NCBI GenBank assembly: GCA_009694195.1
Contig: SHVQ01000017.1
Coordinates: forward strand, 1 to 55,353
Source of the DNA: Rhodospirillales bacterium
GTDB lineage: Bacteria; Pseudomonadota; Alphaproteobacteria; Rhodospirillales; SHVQ01
Direction: 5' to 3'
DNA length: 55,353 bases
Numbering within the stretch: the first letter of the stretch is position 1; each line of letters starts with the position of its first letter. Positions 35,745 to 44,910 of the stretch are shown here, in pieces. The position numbers and the translations under genes are program-made. The notes beneath the pieces are model-generated. The model was given only the letters and a program-made list of their open reading frames with translations. It made no database searches and was not told the origin of the DNA.

Positions 35745-36803
35745 ATGCCTAAGTTTCGGATCGCCGTCATTCCGGGCGACGGGATCGGCAAGGAAGTGGT
35801 GCCGGCCGCCATCCGCGTGCTCGACGCGGTCGGCCGCAAGTTCGGGGTCCAGTTCGATTGGGACCACCTCGGCTGGAGCTGCGAGACCTACAAGGAAACC
35901 GGACGCATGATGCCGGCGGACGGCCTCGAGCGCATCAGCGGCCACGATGCGATCTTTCTCGGCGCCGTCGGCTTCCCGGGCGTTCCCGACCACATCTCGC
36001 TCTGGGGGCTGTTGATCCCGATCCGCCGGCAGTTCGACCAGTACGTGAACCTGCGCCCCGTCCGCCTGTTCGAAGGCGTGCCCTCGCCGCTCGCCGGTCG
36101 CAAGCCCGGCGACATCGACTTCATGATCGTGCGCGAGAACTCGGAAGGCGAATATTCGGAGATCGGCGGCCGCCTGTTCCAAGGCACGGATCGGGAAATG
36201 GCGGTGCAGGAAAGCGTCTTCACCCGGCGCGGCATCGACCGCATCCTCCGCTACTCCTTCGATCTCGCGCGCGGGCGCAAGCGCAAGCAGCTCACCTCGG
36301 CGACCAAGTCGAACGGGATCATCCACACGATGCCCTATTGGGACGAGCGCTTCCGGGCCGTCGCCAAGGACTACACGGACGTGAAGACGGAGCAGTACCA
36401 CGTGGACGCGCTCGCCGCCGCCTTCGTCCACCGCCCGGACAAGTTCGAGGTGGTCGTCGGCAGCAACCTATTCGGCGACATTCTCTCCGATCTCGCGCCC
36501 GCGCTCACCGGCACTCTCGGAATCGCGCCAAGCGCCAACCTCAACCCGGAGCGCAAGCACCCGTCCATGTTCGAGCCCGTGCACGGCTCCGCTCCCGACA
36601 TCGCCGGCCGCGGCATCGCCAACCCCATCGGCCAGATCTGGTCGGGCGCGATGATGCTTGAGCATCTGAGCGAGTCGAAGGCCGCTGCCGCCATCGTCAC
36701 CGCGATCGAAAAGGTGCTTCGGGAAAGCAACGCCAAGACGCCGGACATGGGCGGCAAGGCCTCCACGACGGATCTCGCGAAGGCCGTCGAGCAGGCGTTG
36801 TGA
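35745..36803 (+). CDS. ttuC: tartrate dehydrogenase/decarboxylase-like beta-decarboxylating dehydrogenase
   Basis: 352 aa. Isopropylmalate/isocitrate dehydrogenase fold: IAVIPGDGIGKEVVPA, VRENSEGEYSEIGG, catalytic Lys/Tyr region, GSNLFGDILSDLAPAL and FEPVHGSAPDIAGRG. The DHISLWGLLIPIRRQFDQY segment (substrate loop with LLIPIRR in place of the leucine-pathway loop) matches tartrate/D-malate dehydrogenases (TtuC/DmlA). Acts on tartrate or D-malate with NAD. AGCGAGGGGGAGG precedes the ATG. The symbol is by resemblance; D-malate dehydrogenase is equally possible. Confidence 0.85.
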   Translation: MPKFRIAVIPGDGIGKEVVPAAIRVLDAVGRKFGVQFDWDHLGWSCETYKETGRMMPADGLERISGHDAIFLGAVGFPGVPDHISLWGLLIPIRRQFDQYVNLRPVRLFEGVPSPLAGRKPGDIDFMIVRENSEGEYSEIGGRLFQGTDREMAVQESVFTRRGIDRILRYSFDLARGRKRKQLTSATKSNGIIHTMPYWDERFRAVAKDYTDVKTEQYHVDALAAAFVHRPDKFEVVVGSNLFGDILSDLAPALTGTLGIAPSANLNPERKHPSMFEPVHGSAPDIAGRGIANPIGQIWSGAMMLEHLSESKAAAAIVTAIEKVLRESNAKTPDMGGKASTTDLAKAVEQAL

Positions 36804-36804
36804 C

Positions 36805-36970
36805 GTGACAACCGTCGCGCTCGCCATCGTCGACGCCATGTCCCCGGACATGGACGACGTGCGGGCCCTCTTTCGCGAGTATCAGGCGTGGCTGCAGGTC
36901 GATCTTTGCTTCCAGGGCTTCGAGGAGGAATTGCGCACGCTCCCCGGCCTCTATGCGCGTCCGCGCGGGC
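36805..36970 (+). pseudogene. truncated GNAT-family acetyltransferase
   Basis: Starts with a GTG 1 nt after the preceding stop. The first 54 residues (MTTVALAIVDAMSPDMDDV, ALFREYQAWLQVDLCFQGF, EEELRTLPGLYARPRG) match the N-terminus of a common alphaproteobacterial GNAT family of about 155-165 aa. After PRG the frame becomes unrelated Arg/Pro/Leu-rich sequence to a stop at 37135-37137. The acetyl-CoA binding motif is absent. The end coincides with the ATG and signal region of the next gene, as if a deletion fused the two. Confidence 0.65.
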
Positions 36971-38317
36971 CGCGAACCGGATTGCTGCTGCAACCTTGGT
37001 CGCCGCTCTTGCGGCCCCCTGCAAGAAAGCGGCTTCCTCACCGGGTCTTTTTGGGAATCGAACCCGGTGATGCCGGGCGACGAGACGTCGATGGGCTTGG
37101 CCCAGCTCGCGCGCGGCAACTATTCGATGGCCGATAACTATTTCCAGCGCGCGCTTAAGAACAATCCCAAGGACGTTCACGCCATGCTCGGGGCGGGCAT
37201 TCTCTATCAGAACACCGGCCAGACGGCCCGGTCCCGCGCGATGTACGAGGCCGTGCTGGCGAGCCAGCCGCGCGACACCGAGCGCTTCATGGCACTCGAC
37301 GGGCAGCCGTCGCGGCCGATCGCCGAAATCGCGCGCCAGAATCTGGCGGTGATCGAGAGCGGCCCCGAGGGGCTGGGCGGACCTCCCCGCGCAATGCCCA
37401 CGCAGCGGCCGATGACGCCGGGGACCGCGCCGTTTGCGCAGTCCTCGCCCATGGCGATGCCGCCGAGGCCCCCCGGATCGATGCTGGCCGTTCCGGTCAC
37501 CCCCGTTCAAGCGGCCGGCGCGCCGCAGCTCAAGTTCGCCGACGGAGATGCCAACATCGTCTCCCGCTTCACGACGTTGCGCGTGTTGCGCGACCAGGGC
37601 CTCGTCGCGCCGGACGAGTTCAACGCCCGCCGGCAGTCGAACGTCGGCGCGCTGCTGCCGCTCACCTCGCCGCCGCCGGCCAGCGGCCTCGACCGTCCGG
37701 TCCCGACGACCGAGCAGATCGTCGGCCGGCTCCGGGCGATCGCGCGCGCGCTCGAGATGCGGGCGATCACGGTGGCGCAGCATTCTTCCGAGCGGGCGAT
37801 CATCCTCGACGGCCTGATGCCGATCGCGCCTTCGGTCGTCGCCAACCCCGCGTCGCCGCCCTTGAATCTGCTGGACGCGGCCGACGCCGTCCGCCGCCTT
37901 GAGATGCTGCGGGAAGGCGGCTACGTCGCGCCCGAGGAATACGAGCGCGAGAAGAAGTCGATCGAGGCTTCGATCGCTCCGCCGCCGCCGCCGCCCATCG
38001 CCAAGGCCCCCGCGCCCCTGGCGCCGGCCGCCGGCAAGGAGGCGCAGCCCAAGGCGAAGGGGCCGCAGGCCGCCGTCCACATCGCGTCCTTCCGCTCGCA
38101 GAAGGAAGCCGAGCGCGGCTGGGCCCAGTTGAAGCGCGCGCACAAGGAGCTGCTCGGCAACCTGGATTCCGAGATCAGCAAGATCGAGCTCGGCTCGAAG
38201 GGCACGTTCTATCGCTTGAAGGCGGGGCCGCTTCCGGACAAGGCGATGGCGGCCGACGTGTGCAACAAGCTCAAGGCCCGCCGGCAGTTCTGCGACCCGG
38301 CCTTCATGGGCGAGTAA
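36953..38317 (+). CDS. TPR and SPOR domain protein with damaged N-terminus
   Basis: 454 aa if read from the ATG at 36953. From about residue 40 it is well formed: VMPGDETSMGLAQLARGNY and a TPR block (YFQRALKNNPKDVHAMLGAG), a Pro/Ala-rich middle, and a C-terminal SPOR domain (about 375-450; VHIASFRSQKEAERGWAQL, FYRLKAGPLPDKAMA) that would bind denuded septal peptidoglycan. The first 38 residues in this frame are Arg/Cys-rich. The +1 frame there reads as a lipoprotein signal (NRIAAATLVAALAAPCKKA), returning to the main frame only through a -1 shift at CTTTTTGGG (37047-37055). Likely an envelope lipoprotein whose 5' end was rearranged; ATG 37070 is an alternative start. Confidence 0.75.
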   Translation: MRVRAGREPDCCCNLGRRSCGPLQESGFLTGSFWESNPVMPGDETSMGLAQLARGNYSMADNYFQRALKNNPKDVHAMLGAGILYQNTGQTARSRAMYEAVLASQPRDTERFMALDGQPSRPIAEIARQNLAVIESGPEGLGGPPRAMPTQRPMTPGTAPFAQSSPMAMPPRPPGSMLAVPVTPVQAAGAPQLKFADGDANIVSRFTTLRVLRDQGLVAPDEFNARRQSNVGALLPLTSPPPASGLDRPVPTTEQIVGRLRAIARALEMRAITVAQHSSERAIILDGLMPIAPSVVANPASPPLNLLDAADAVRRLEMLREGGYVAPEEYEREKKSIEASIAPPPPPPIAKAPAPLAPAAGKEAQPKAKGPQAAVHIASFRSQKEAERGWAQLKRAHKELLGNLDSEISKIELGSKGTFYRLKAGPLPDKAMAADVCNKLKARRQFCDPAFMGE

Positions 38318-38333
38318 CGAGCACTTCTCTTTC

Positions 38334-38554
38334 GTCATCGCCGGGCTTGACCCGGCGATCCACGACTTAATACCAAGCGCCGCTAATATTGACTCGTCAT
38401 GCCCGCGCTTGTCGCGGGCATCCACGTCTTAAAAAAGACAATCAGTTCAAGGGCATGGATGGCCGGGACAAGCCCGGCCATGACTATGGGGACGGGTCAG
38501 TACCAAAGAGCGCTGGTATAAGACGTGGATGCCCGGCACAAGGCCGGGCATGAC
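38334..38554. repeat. 60-bp palindromic repeat interrupted by the 148-bp element
   Basis: The left arm (38334-38369, GTCATCGCCGGG...CCACGACTT) and right arm (38520-38554, AGACGTGG...GGGCATGAC) together reproduce the repeat found intact at 29673-29732, in the opposite orientation. The 148-bp element sits at its centre. Confidence 0.75.
38371..38518. repeat. 148-bp MITE-like element, copy 3 (nested)
   Basis: TACCA at 38371-38375 and TGGTA at 38514-38518, flanked by TAA on both sides (38368-38370, 38519-38521). Nearly identical to copies 1 and 2. Nested in the centre of another palindromic repeat. Confidence 0.88.
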
Positions 38555-38602
38555 GTGAATGTAAGATTGCGTCCCGCGCGGCCTCACTGCAATCTCCGTG
38601 TC

Positions 38603-40036
38603 ATGACTTCGTTTGGATCACACACCTCGCGGCGTTCCTTCCTCGCGGGCGCGGGCAGTGCAGCGCTCACGACGCTGGCTTCGAGCCGCGCGCACGGCTC
38701 CGTGCCGGCGCTCCATGAGTTCCGCTTTCTGGCGGCGCCGGGCCGTGCGCGGCTCACCGGCGACGAGCGCCCGGACACGAACGTGTGGTGCTATTCGGGC
38801 CGGGTGCCCGGGCCGGAAATCCGAGTGAAGCAGGGTGATCGCCTCCGCGTCGTGGTAGAGAACGGGCTCGCCGAGGAGACGACCGTCCACTGGCACGGAA
38901 TACGCCTCCCCAACGCCATGGACGGCGTGCCCCACCTGACCCAGCCGCCGATCCAGCCGGGCGGGCGGTTCGTCTACGCGTTCGATCTGCCGGACGCCGG
39001 CACCTACTGGTATCACCCGCACGCGCGCGCCTTCGAGCAGGTGGGCCGCGGCCTCTTCGGCGCGCTGATCGTGGAAGAGCCCGGCCCGCCCGCCTTCGAT
39101 CGCGACCTGACGTGGATGCTCGGCGACTGGCGCCTGACGCCTTCGGCCGAGATATCAGCCGATTTCGGAAACTTCATGGATATGTCCCACGCCGGGCGCC
39201 TCGGCAACACGGTCACCGTGAACGGCCGCGTGCCGGAGCCCTTCCGGGTGCGCTCGGGCGAGCGCATCCGCCTTCGCCTCATCAACGCCACCAACGCCCG
39301 CATCTTCGCGCTCGGGTTCAAGGGCCACCGGCCGCGCGTGATCGCCCTCGACGGCCAGCCCGTCGAGCCGCATGCACCGGATGCGGGCCGCATCCTCATC
39401 GGTCCCGCGGCCCGCGCCGATCTCGCGCTCGACATGGAAGGTCAGCCGGGAGAGTCGTTCGCCGTGGTCGAGACCTTCTACACCGGCGCCCCGATCAAGC
39501 TCCTGGACATCCGGTACGCGGAAGGTGCCCGCGTCCGAGAGTCGCCGCCTGCGGACGACGTGCGGCTCCCCGCCAACCGCCTGCCGGAGCCCGACTTGGC
39601 CGCGGCCGAGCGCCACGAAGTCCTGCTCGGCGGCGGCATGATGGGCGGGATGCAATCGGCCACGGTCGACGGCCACACGATGCCGATGCGCGACATGATG
39701 CGGCGCGGGCTCGCCTGGGCGATCAACGGCGTCGCCGCCACCGACCACGCCCACGCGCCCATGCTGACCCTCGCGCGCGGCCGCTCGTGCGTGCTCGATC
39801 TCCGGAACGAGACCGCCTGGCCGCACCCCATGCACCTGCACGGGCACGCCTTCCGGGTGATCTCGCGGAACGGCGCGCCGGCGCCGCGGCGCGAATGGCT
39901 CGACACCGTCCTCATCCAGCCGAAGGAGCGCGCCGAGATCGCCTTCGTCGCCGACAATCCCGGCGACTGGATGTTCCACTGCCACATCCTGGAACACCAG
40001 GCCGGCGGCATGTCGACCGTGATAAGAGTTTCTTGA
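38603..40036 (+). CDS. Tat-exported multicopper oxidase
   Basis: 477 aa from the ATG at 38603; the longer frame upstream is repeat sequence. Tat signal TSRRSFLAGAGSAALTTL. All copper motifs are present: HWHGIRLP, YWYHPHAR, HPMHLHGHAF and MFHCHILEHQAGGM, the last with a Met as axial type-1 ligand. A Met-rich stretch (GGGMMGGMQSATVDGHTMPM, about residues 366-385) suggests cuprous oxidase activity as in CueO/CopA. Periplasmic; likely oxidises Cu(I) for copper tolerance. The next gene is a DUF411 metal-binding protein. Confidence 0.92.
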   Translation: MTSFGSHTSRRSFLAGAGSAALTTLASSRAHGSVPALHEFRFLAAPGRARLTGDERPDTNVWCYSGRVPGPEIRVKQGDRLRVVVENGLAEETTVHWHGIRLPNAMDGVPHLTQPPIQPGGRFVYAFDLPDAGTYWYHPHARAFEQVGRGLFGALIVEEPGPPAFDRDLTWMLGDWRLTPSAEISADFGNFMDMSHAGRLGNTVTVNGRVPEPFRVRSGERIRLRLINATNARIFALGFKGHRPRVIALDGQPVEPHAPDAGRILIGPAARADLALDMEGQPGESFAVVETFYTGAPIKLLDIRYAEGARVRESPPADDVRLPANRLPEPDLAAAERHEVLLGGGMMGGMQSATVDGHTMPMRDMMRRGLAWAINGVAATDHAHAPMLTLARGRSCVLDLRNETAWPHPMHLHGHAFRVISRNGAPAPRREWLDTVLIQPKERAEIAFVADNPGDWMFHCHILEHQAGGMSTVIRVS

Positions 40037-40057
40037 ATGCGTAGAAGGAGAGGAGCG

Positions 40058-40492
40058 ATGAACGGGCTTGCGGGCATCATCGTCGCGCTCGTGCTGTCTC
40101 TGACGGCCGAAAGCCTCGCGGGCGATGCGCGGGTGGCAACGCTTTACAAGGATCCGGACTGCGGGTGCTGCGAAGGGCACGCCCGCTACTTGGAGGCGAA
40201 CGGCTTCAAGGTCGATGTGAAGCCGACGCAGGGACTTGCCATGCTCCGGAAGATGCTGGGCGTGCCGGAGTCACTCGCCGGCTGCCACACGATCGTGATC
40301 GACGGCTACGTGGTCGAAGGCCACGTCTCGGCGCCGACGATCCGACGGCTCCTCGCCGAGCGCCCGAAGATCACCGGCATCTCGCTGCCGGGCATGCCGG
40401 TCGGCTCGCCCGGGATGGAGGGGCCGAAGTCGCAGCCCTTCGTCATCTACGAAATCGGACCCGGCGAGCCGAAGACCTACGCGGTCGAATAA
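40058..40492 (+). CDS. DUF411 periplasmic metal-binding protein
   Basis: 144 aa from the ATG at 40058, with AAGGAGAGGAG directly upstream; an earlier in-frame start exists but lacks this site. Signal peptide (GLAGIIVALVLSLTAESLAG), then ATLYKDPDCGCCEGHARYLE with the CxCC metal motif of DUF411, and a later Cys in SLAGCHTIVIDGYVVEGHV. DUF411 proteins accompany copper oxidases; probably copper binding. Only 21 bp after the oxidase stop, so co-transcribed. Convergent with the CoA-transferase, 6 bp apart. Confidence 0.9.
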   Translation: MNGLAGIIVALVLSLTAESLAGDARVATLYKDPDCGCCEGHARYLEANGFKVDVKPTQGLAMLRKMLGVPESLAGCHTIVIDGYVVEGHVSAPTIRRLLAERPKITGISLPGMPVGSPGMEGPKSQPFVIYEIGPGEPKTYAVE

Positions 40493-40498
40493 AGCGGG

Positions 40499-41725
40499 TC
40501 AGCCCCGCTTTGCCGCCGTCTGCACGACGCCGTCTTTTGCCATCTGGGCGATCTCGGCCGCGCCATAGCCGAGCATTCCTTCCAGGATTTCGCGCGTGTG
40601 CTGGCCCAATCCCGGCGCCGGGACGGTGGGAAGATTGGGCGCCGCCGACAGATGCGGGGCGGTACGCGCGAAGCCGTAGGTGCCGACCTCGGGATCGGCG
40701 ATCTGCATGATCGCGCCCCGCGCCTTCACGTGCGGATCGGCGGCGACGTCCTCGGCCCGGTTGACGGGCCCGGCCGGGATGCCGCTGTCGAGCAGCGTCT
40801 GCACGGCCTCCTCGCGGGTCAGCCCCTTGAACCAACGCTCTAGAATCGGGTCGAGAAATTCCGCGTTTTTTGCGCGCGCGGTGCCGGTTTTCGAGCGCTC
40901 ATCCTCGACGAGATCGACGCGGCCGATCGTCTCGCAGAGCCGCTTCCACTGGATGTTGTCCGGGATGTTGACGGCGATGTAGCCGTCCTTCGTCTCGTAC
41001 GCGCCGCGCGGATAGATGTTCTTCGGCTTCCCCCTTTCAGGGGATTGCCCGGCGACGGAATGGAGCACCACCATGGACTCGTTCAGCGCGATCATGTTGT
41101 CGAGCATGGCCGAATCGACGAACTGGCCCTCGCCCGTCCGCGTCCGCATGTAGAGGGCCTGCATGACGCCCCAGGCGGTGACGAGGCCGCTGTAGATGTC
41201 GGCCATGCCGTAAATCGTCCAGGAGGGCGGCTTGTCGGCGAAGCCGACCTGGTGCATGACGCCGCTCATGGCTTCCGCCACGATGTCGAAGGCCGGGCGG
41301 TCGGAGTAGGGGCCGCGGAAGCCTTCGAGCCGGCCGAAGCCCGAGATCGACGCCCAGATGAGCTTCGGGTTCAGCCTCTTCATGTCCTTGTAGCCGAGCC
41401 CCTGGCGGTCGATGGAGCCCGGCCGCAGGTTCTCCACCACCACGTCGCTCACCTTGATCAGGCGCTTGTAGACCTCCTGGCCCTTCGGCGCCTGGATGTC
41501 GAGCGCGATGCTCTTCTTGTTGCGGTTGTAGCCCATGAAGCCGGCGGCCTTCTTGACGCCGTCCTTCTCGGCGAAGGGCGGCATGGCGCGGCGGGGATCG
41601 CCGGTTCCCGGCCGTTCGATCTTGATCACCTCAGCGCCGGCGTCGGCGAGAAGCAGCGTGCAATAGGGGCCGGCCATGTACTGCTCGAGCCCGACGACGC
41701 GAACGCCGGAAAGAGGGCGGTCCAT
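40499..41725 (-). CDS. CaiB/BaiF-family CoA-transferase
   Basis: 408 aa from the ATG at 41725; GGAGAG in the end of the upstream thiolase is its ribosome-binding site. Class III CoA-transferase features: GVRVVGLEQYMAGPYCTLLLA, DAGAEVIKIERPG, NRNKKSIALDIQAPKG, and the catalytic Asp in SDRPAFDIVAEAMSG. Moves CoA between acyl groups; substrate unknown. Coupled to the thiolase, so a role in fatty or aromatic acid catabolism is likely. Confidence 0.92.
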   Translation of the reverse strand: MDRPLSGVRVVGLEQYMAGPYCTLLLADAGAEVIKIERPGTGDPRRAMPPFAEKDGVKKAAGFMGYNRNKKSIALDIQAPKGQEVYKRLIKVSDVVVENLRPGSIDRQGLGYKDMKRLNPKLIWASISGFGRLEGFRGPYSDRPAFDIVAEAMSGVMHQVGFADKPPSWTIYGMADIYSGLVTAWGVMQALYMRTRTGEGQFVDSAMLDNMIALNESMVVLHSVAGQSPERGKPKNIYPRGAYETKDGYIAVNIPDNIQWKRLCETIGRVDLVEDERSKTGTARAKNAEFLDPILERWFKGLTREEAVQTLLDSGIPAGPVNRAEDVAADPHVKARGAIMQIADPEVGTYGFARTAPHLSAAPNLPTVPAPGLGQHTREILEGMLGYGAAEIAQMAKDGVVQTAAKRG

Positions 41726-41727
41726 CG

Positions 41728-42972
41728 TTACTCTCCAATCCACTCGACGAGGGTGGAGACGCCCATGCCGACGCCGACGCAGAGGGTGGCGAGCCCGTAG
41801 AACGGCCGCTTCGCCTTCGGGGCCCGGCGCTTCATCTCGTGGATGAGCGTGACCAGGATGCGGGCGCCGGAGCACCCCGTGGGGTGGCCGAGCGCGATCG
41901 CGCCGCCGTTCACGTTGGTGATCGCGGGGTCGAGGCCGAGCCGGCGCATGCAGCCGAGCGCCTGCGCGGCGAACGCTTCGTTGATCTCGATGAGGCCGAT
42001 GTCGCCGACGCGAAGGCCGAGCCGCTTCAAGAGCTTCTCCGTCGCCGGCACCGGCCCGTAGCCCATGACGCCGGGATCGACGCCCGCCGTCTGCGAGGCG
42101 ACCCAGCGCGCCATCGGCTTCAAGCCCAGCGCCTTCGCCCGCTTGCCGCTCATCAAGAGGAGCGCGGCGGCGCCGTCGTTGATGCCGCTCGAATTGCCGG
42201 CCGTGACGGTGCCCCCCTTGCGGAAGGCGGGTTTCAGCTTGGCGAGCTCGTCCGCCGTCGTCGCCAGCACGAAGTGGCCGTTCTCCTTTTTATAACGGGG
42301 GTGCTCGTCCGTATCGACGTTGGCGGTCTCGCCTTTGCGGGCGACGGGGATCGGGACGATCTCGTCCTTGAAGCGCCCCGAGTCGATCGCGGCGACCGCG
42401 CGGCGCTGGCTCTCCAGCGCGAAGGCGTCCTGATCCTCGCGGCTGATCTGCATCTCGTCCGCGATCTTTTCGGCCGTCTCGCCCAAGCCGATGATCGGGT
42501 AGAGCGCGTCCATCTTCGGATTGTTGAAGCGCCAGCCGACCGTCGTGTCCCAGACGACGGGCGCGGCGTTGGTCGGCACCCGCTCCGGCTTCGCCATGAC
42601 CCACGGCGCGCGGCTCATGCTCTCGACGCCGCTTCCGATGAAGATGTCGCCTTCGCGGGCGATGATCGCCTTCGCCGCCTGGTTGACCGCTTCCAGGGCG
42701 GAGGCGCAGTTTCGGTTGACGGTCACGCCCGGGACCTCTTTCGGAAAGCCCGCGAGGAGCACGGACATGCGGGCGACGTCGCGATTGTCCTCGCCGCCTT
42801 GGTTGCCGCAGCCGGCGTAGACGTCGTCGAGCAGCGCCGGATCGATCCCCGTCCGCTTGATCAGGCCCTTGTAGACTTCGGCCAGCAGATCGTCCGGGCG
42901 CACGCCGGAGAGACCGCCGCCGAATTTGCCGATGGGGCTGCGCACGCCATCGACGATGACCACGTCTTCCAT
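41728..42972 (-). CDS. acetyl-CoA acyltransferase (thiolase)
   Basis: 414 aa from the ATG at 42972, with GGAAGAGGA upstream; the frame is open further but that is the adjacent lipoprotein gene's DNA. Catalytic Cys in [17 protein letters not shown] (about residue 90), His in [19 protein letters not shown] and the second Cys in [11 protein letters not shown]. Probably the degradative type (PaaJ/PcaF-like) that cleaves 3-oxoacyl-CoA. First of a two-gene unit with the CoA-transferase. Confidence 0.93.
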   Translation of the reverse strand: MEDVVIVDGVRSPIGKFGGGLSGVRPDDLLAEVYKGLIKRTGIDPALLDDVYAGCGNQGGEDNRDVARMSVLLAGFPKEVPGVTVNRNCASALEAVNQAAKAIIAREGDIFIGSGVESMSRAPWVMAKPERVPTNAAPVVWDTTVGWRFNNPKMDALYPIIGLGETAEKIADEMQISREDQDAFALESQRRAVAAIDSGRFKDEIVPIPVARKGETANVDTDEHPRYKKENGHFVLATTADELAKLKPAFRKGGTVTAGNSSGINDGAAALLLMSGKRAKALGLKPMARWVASQTAGVDPGVMGYGPVPATEKLLKRLGLRVGDIGLIEINEAFAAQALGCMRRLGLDPAITNVNGGAIALGHPTGCSGARILVTLIHEMKRRAPKAKRPFYGLATLCVGVGMGVSTLVEWIGE

Positions 42973-42998
42973 TCCAAATCCTCTTCCGTTCCGAGTCG

Positions 42999-43559
42999 TT
43001 ATTGGCGGAGCGGCACCCGCTGGACGGGGGCGGGGGCAAGGCCGCTCGGAGCGGGAGCACCGCCGCCGGTCCCGCCGCCGGCCCCCATCGGCTGGCTCGA
43101 CTCGCGGGGCGAGACCGTGACCATGATCTCGGAGCCGCGAATGGCCGATGACCGGATCTGGACGACGATGACGCGTTCGGCGCGGGCGTACGTGAGAAGG
43201 CTCACCGGCGCCCGCACGGACGTGATCTCGTTCCAGCCGAACTTGGGCAGCTCTTGTTTGTAGAAATCGAACATGCTGTTGGCGTCGTGGGAAAGCCCCA
43301 TGACCAGCTGGCCGTACCACAACGTCGGGCTGCCGACGATGAGGGTCTTGTCCACTTCCATCTTGGCGCCGCTCGGCATCGGGATATCCGGGAATTGGAC
43401 GAACGGCTGGCCCGTCGCGAAATCGCTCTTGCTGGCGGCGGGCATCTCCGCCGATCCGGAACAGGCGACGAGGGCGGCGGCGGTGGCGCCCAGGATCGCG
43501 AGGCGCACGGATCCTCGGTCGTCGAGAGCCTTACTGGGATTCGGCTGTAAATTCGGCAT
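42999..43559 (-). CDS. hypothetical lipoprotein
   Basis: 186 aa. N-terminal hydrophobic stretch [14 protein letters not shown] (lipobox LVAC, Cys33 by this start; a GTG at 43508 would give a shorter signal). Mature part of about 150 aa: [40 protein letters not shown] and a Gly/Pro-rich tail. Resembles conserved outer-membrane or periplasmic lipoproteins of alphaproteobacteria; no known catalytic motif. It precedes the thiolase gene on the same strand by 26 bp. Confidence 0.8.
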   Translation of the reverse strand: MPNLQPNPSKALDDRGSVRLAILGATAAALVACSGSAEMPAASKSDFATGQPFVQFPDIPMPSGAKMEVDKTLIVGSPTLWYGQLVMGLSHDANSMFDFYKQELPKFGWNEITSVRAPVSLLTYARAERVIVVQIRSSAIRGSEIMVTVSPRESSQPMGAGGGTGGGAPAPSGLAPAPVQRVPLRQ

Positions 43560-43672
43560 GGACCCCGGCGTCGATTCCCGGGGCCGGCCGACTACTCGCG
43601 GCCGACCTCCGGTCAGCTCAACCTATACCACCCCGAGCAAGGCCCGCCAATCGGCCTTGAGGACTCGGAGGC

Positions 43673-44539
43673 TCAGTTGCCGAGCCGCGCGCGCAGGAAT
43701 TCGACCACCCGCCGATAGGCGTCGGCGCGCGCGGCCGGGTCGCCGCCGACGGTGGGCGAGCGCCCGGAGGGCAACTTGACGCTCTCAAGCGTCCGTATCC
43801 CCGAGGGCGAGTCGAACGCGTGGTGTGCCCCGGGGTAGACGACGATGTCGATCGCGGCGCCGGCGCTTCGTGCGCTTTCCAGGAGCGCGAGACACGGCTC
43901 GGACGGCGTCCAGTCGTCGGCGCCGCCGAGCAGCGCCAGCATCGGCATCACCGGCTTCCAGCCGGCGCCCTGGTCCTTCGCCCGGCACCAGCCGGGATAG
44001 AACGCGATCGCCGCGGCAAAGTCGCCCTTCGGGGAGGACGGCCGACCGGGCGAAACCGGCGCGACGGTATACAAGGTCGTTCCCCCGCCGTGGGACCAGC
44101 CGATCACCGCGATCGCGCCGGGACGCACGAACGGTTGCGCCTGCAAGTGCAGCAGGGCGCCGTAAGCGTCGCGCGGACGCGCACGGTCGGGCGACACCTC
44201 GGGTTTGGGGTTGCCGCACACGATGGTCACATTGCGGGGCGTGAAGCCGTCGACCAGGAGGGCGACGAAGCCGTTTCGTTTCAGGTGCTCGCCCCAGGCG
44301 GCGTAAATCGGCGTCACGGCGCTGCGGTCGCGGGTGAGCATCCCGCTGCATCCGTGCAGCCCGACGACGGCGGGGAAGGGGCCCGCGCCCTCCGGGCGAT
44401 ACAGATAGCCGTCGATGCCGGTCGCCTGCCCGGCGATGTCGGCGTCGTTGGACTTGAACTCGATTTTTTCTTGCGCGGGAACGGCCGCGCTTTGCAGCGC
44501 CAGAAACCCAGCCATCCAGGCCCATCGCCTTCCGCGCAC
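43673..44539 (-). CDS. secreted dienelactone hydrolase-family alpha/beta hydrolase
   Basis: 288 aa from a GTG at 44539, preceded by GGGGGAA; the frame is open upstream. Signal peptide RGRRWAWMAGFLALQSAAVPAQ. Alpha/beta hydrolase core with VVGLHGCSGML, nucleophile elbow IGWSHGGGTTLY (Ser), Asp in LLGGADDWTPSEP and His in VYPGAHHAFDSPSG: full triad. Periplasmic hydrolase of unknown substrate. Confidence 0.88.
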   Translation of the reverse strand: MRGRRWAWMAGFLALQSAAVPAQEKIEFKSNDADIAGQATGIDGYLYRPEGAGPFPAVVGLHGCSGMLTRDRSAVTPIYAAWGEHLKRNGFVALLVDGFTPRNVTIVCGNPKPEVSPDRARPRDAYGALLHLQAQPFVRPGAIAVIGWSHGGGTTLYTVAPVSPGRPSSPKGDFAAAIAFYPGWCRAKDQGAGWKPVMPMLALLGGADDWTPSEPCLALLESARSAGAAIDIVVYPGAHHAFDSPSGIRTLESVKLPSGRSPTVGGDPAARADAYRRVVEFLRARLGN

Positions 44540-44910
44540 CGATGTTCCCCCCTTAAGGGAAATTGCCGTCCGCCATTCTCGCACAGGCGTCGGCGCCTGG
44601 CACTGCGTCAGCGACGGGCGCGCGGCGCGCGAGATGCCACCAGCCGCCAATGGACGCCGCGGTTCCAGCCGTCGATCATGCGCCGATGGGGATTTCGGAC
44701 TTGCGCCTTGTCGCCGAGAGTCCGGACATCGCGCGACGACAAGGCTCGTTCGCCCTGCATGCCCGGTCTCCCCGATTGCAGCCTCGCATGACTGCGCGCC
44801 ACGTTCGCGGCGCCGGCTTAGAAAGAACGCAGGGAGCATGTTCGGGGTTCCTGTCCCGTCGCCACGGACGGGCAGTCGCGCGACGGTCGAATGAATATGA
44901 AGCGGGAGCT
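44540..44910. other. intergenic region, no gene supported
   Basis: Open frames here on both strands are Arg/Pro/Ala-rich and have no ribosome-binding sites. A CCCGTC/GACGGG hairpin lies near 44856-44873, downstream of the next minus-strand gene, without a T run. It should hold the promoter of the hydrolase gene; none is clear. Confidence 0.4.

Noticed and set aside
37039..37069. tRNA T-arm-like sequence (GGGTTCGATTCCC on the minus strand)
   Set aside because: Surrounding sequence does not fold into acceptor, D and anticodon arms, and there is no CCA end. It is part of a local hairpin.
38525..38602. Longer start of the multicopper oxidase
   Set aside because: The extra codons come from the palindromic repeat, and the Tat signal begins at the ATG at 38603.
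44608..44802. 64-codon minus-strand frame between the hydrolase and the small charged protein
   Set aside because: No ribosome-binding site or recognisable features; Arg-rich composition typical of chance frames at this GC content.
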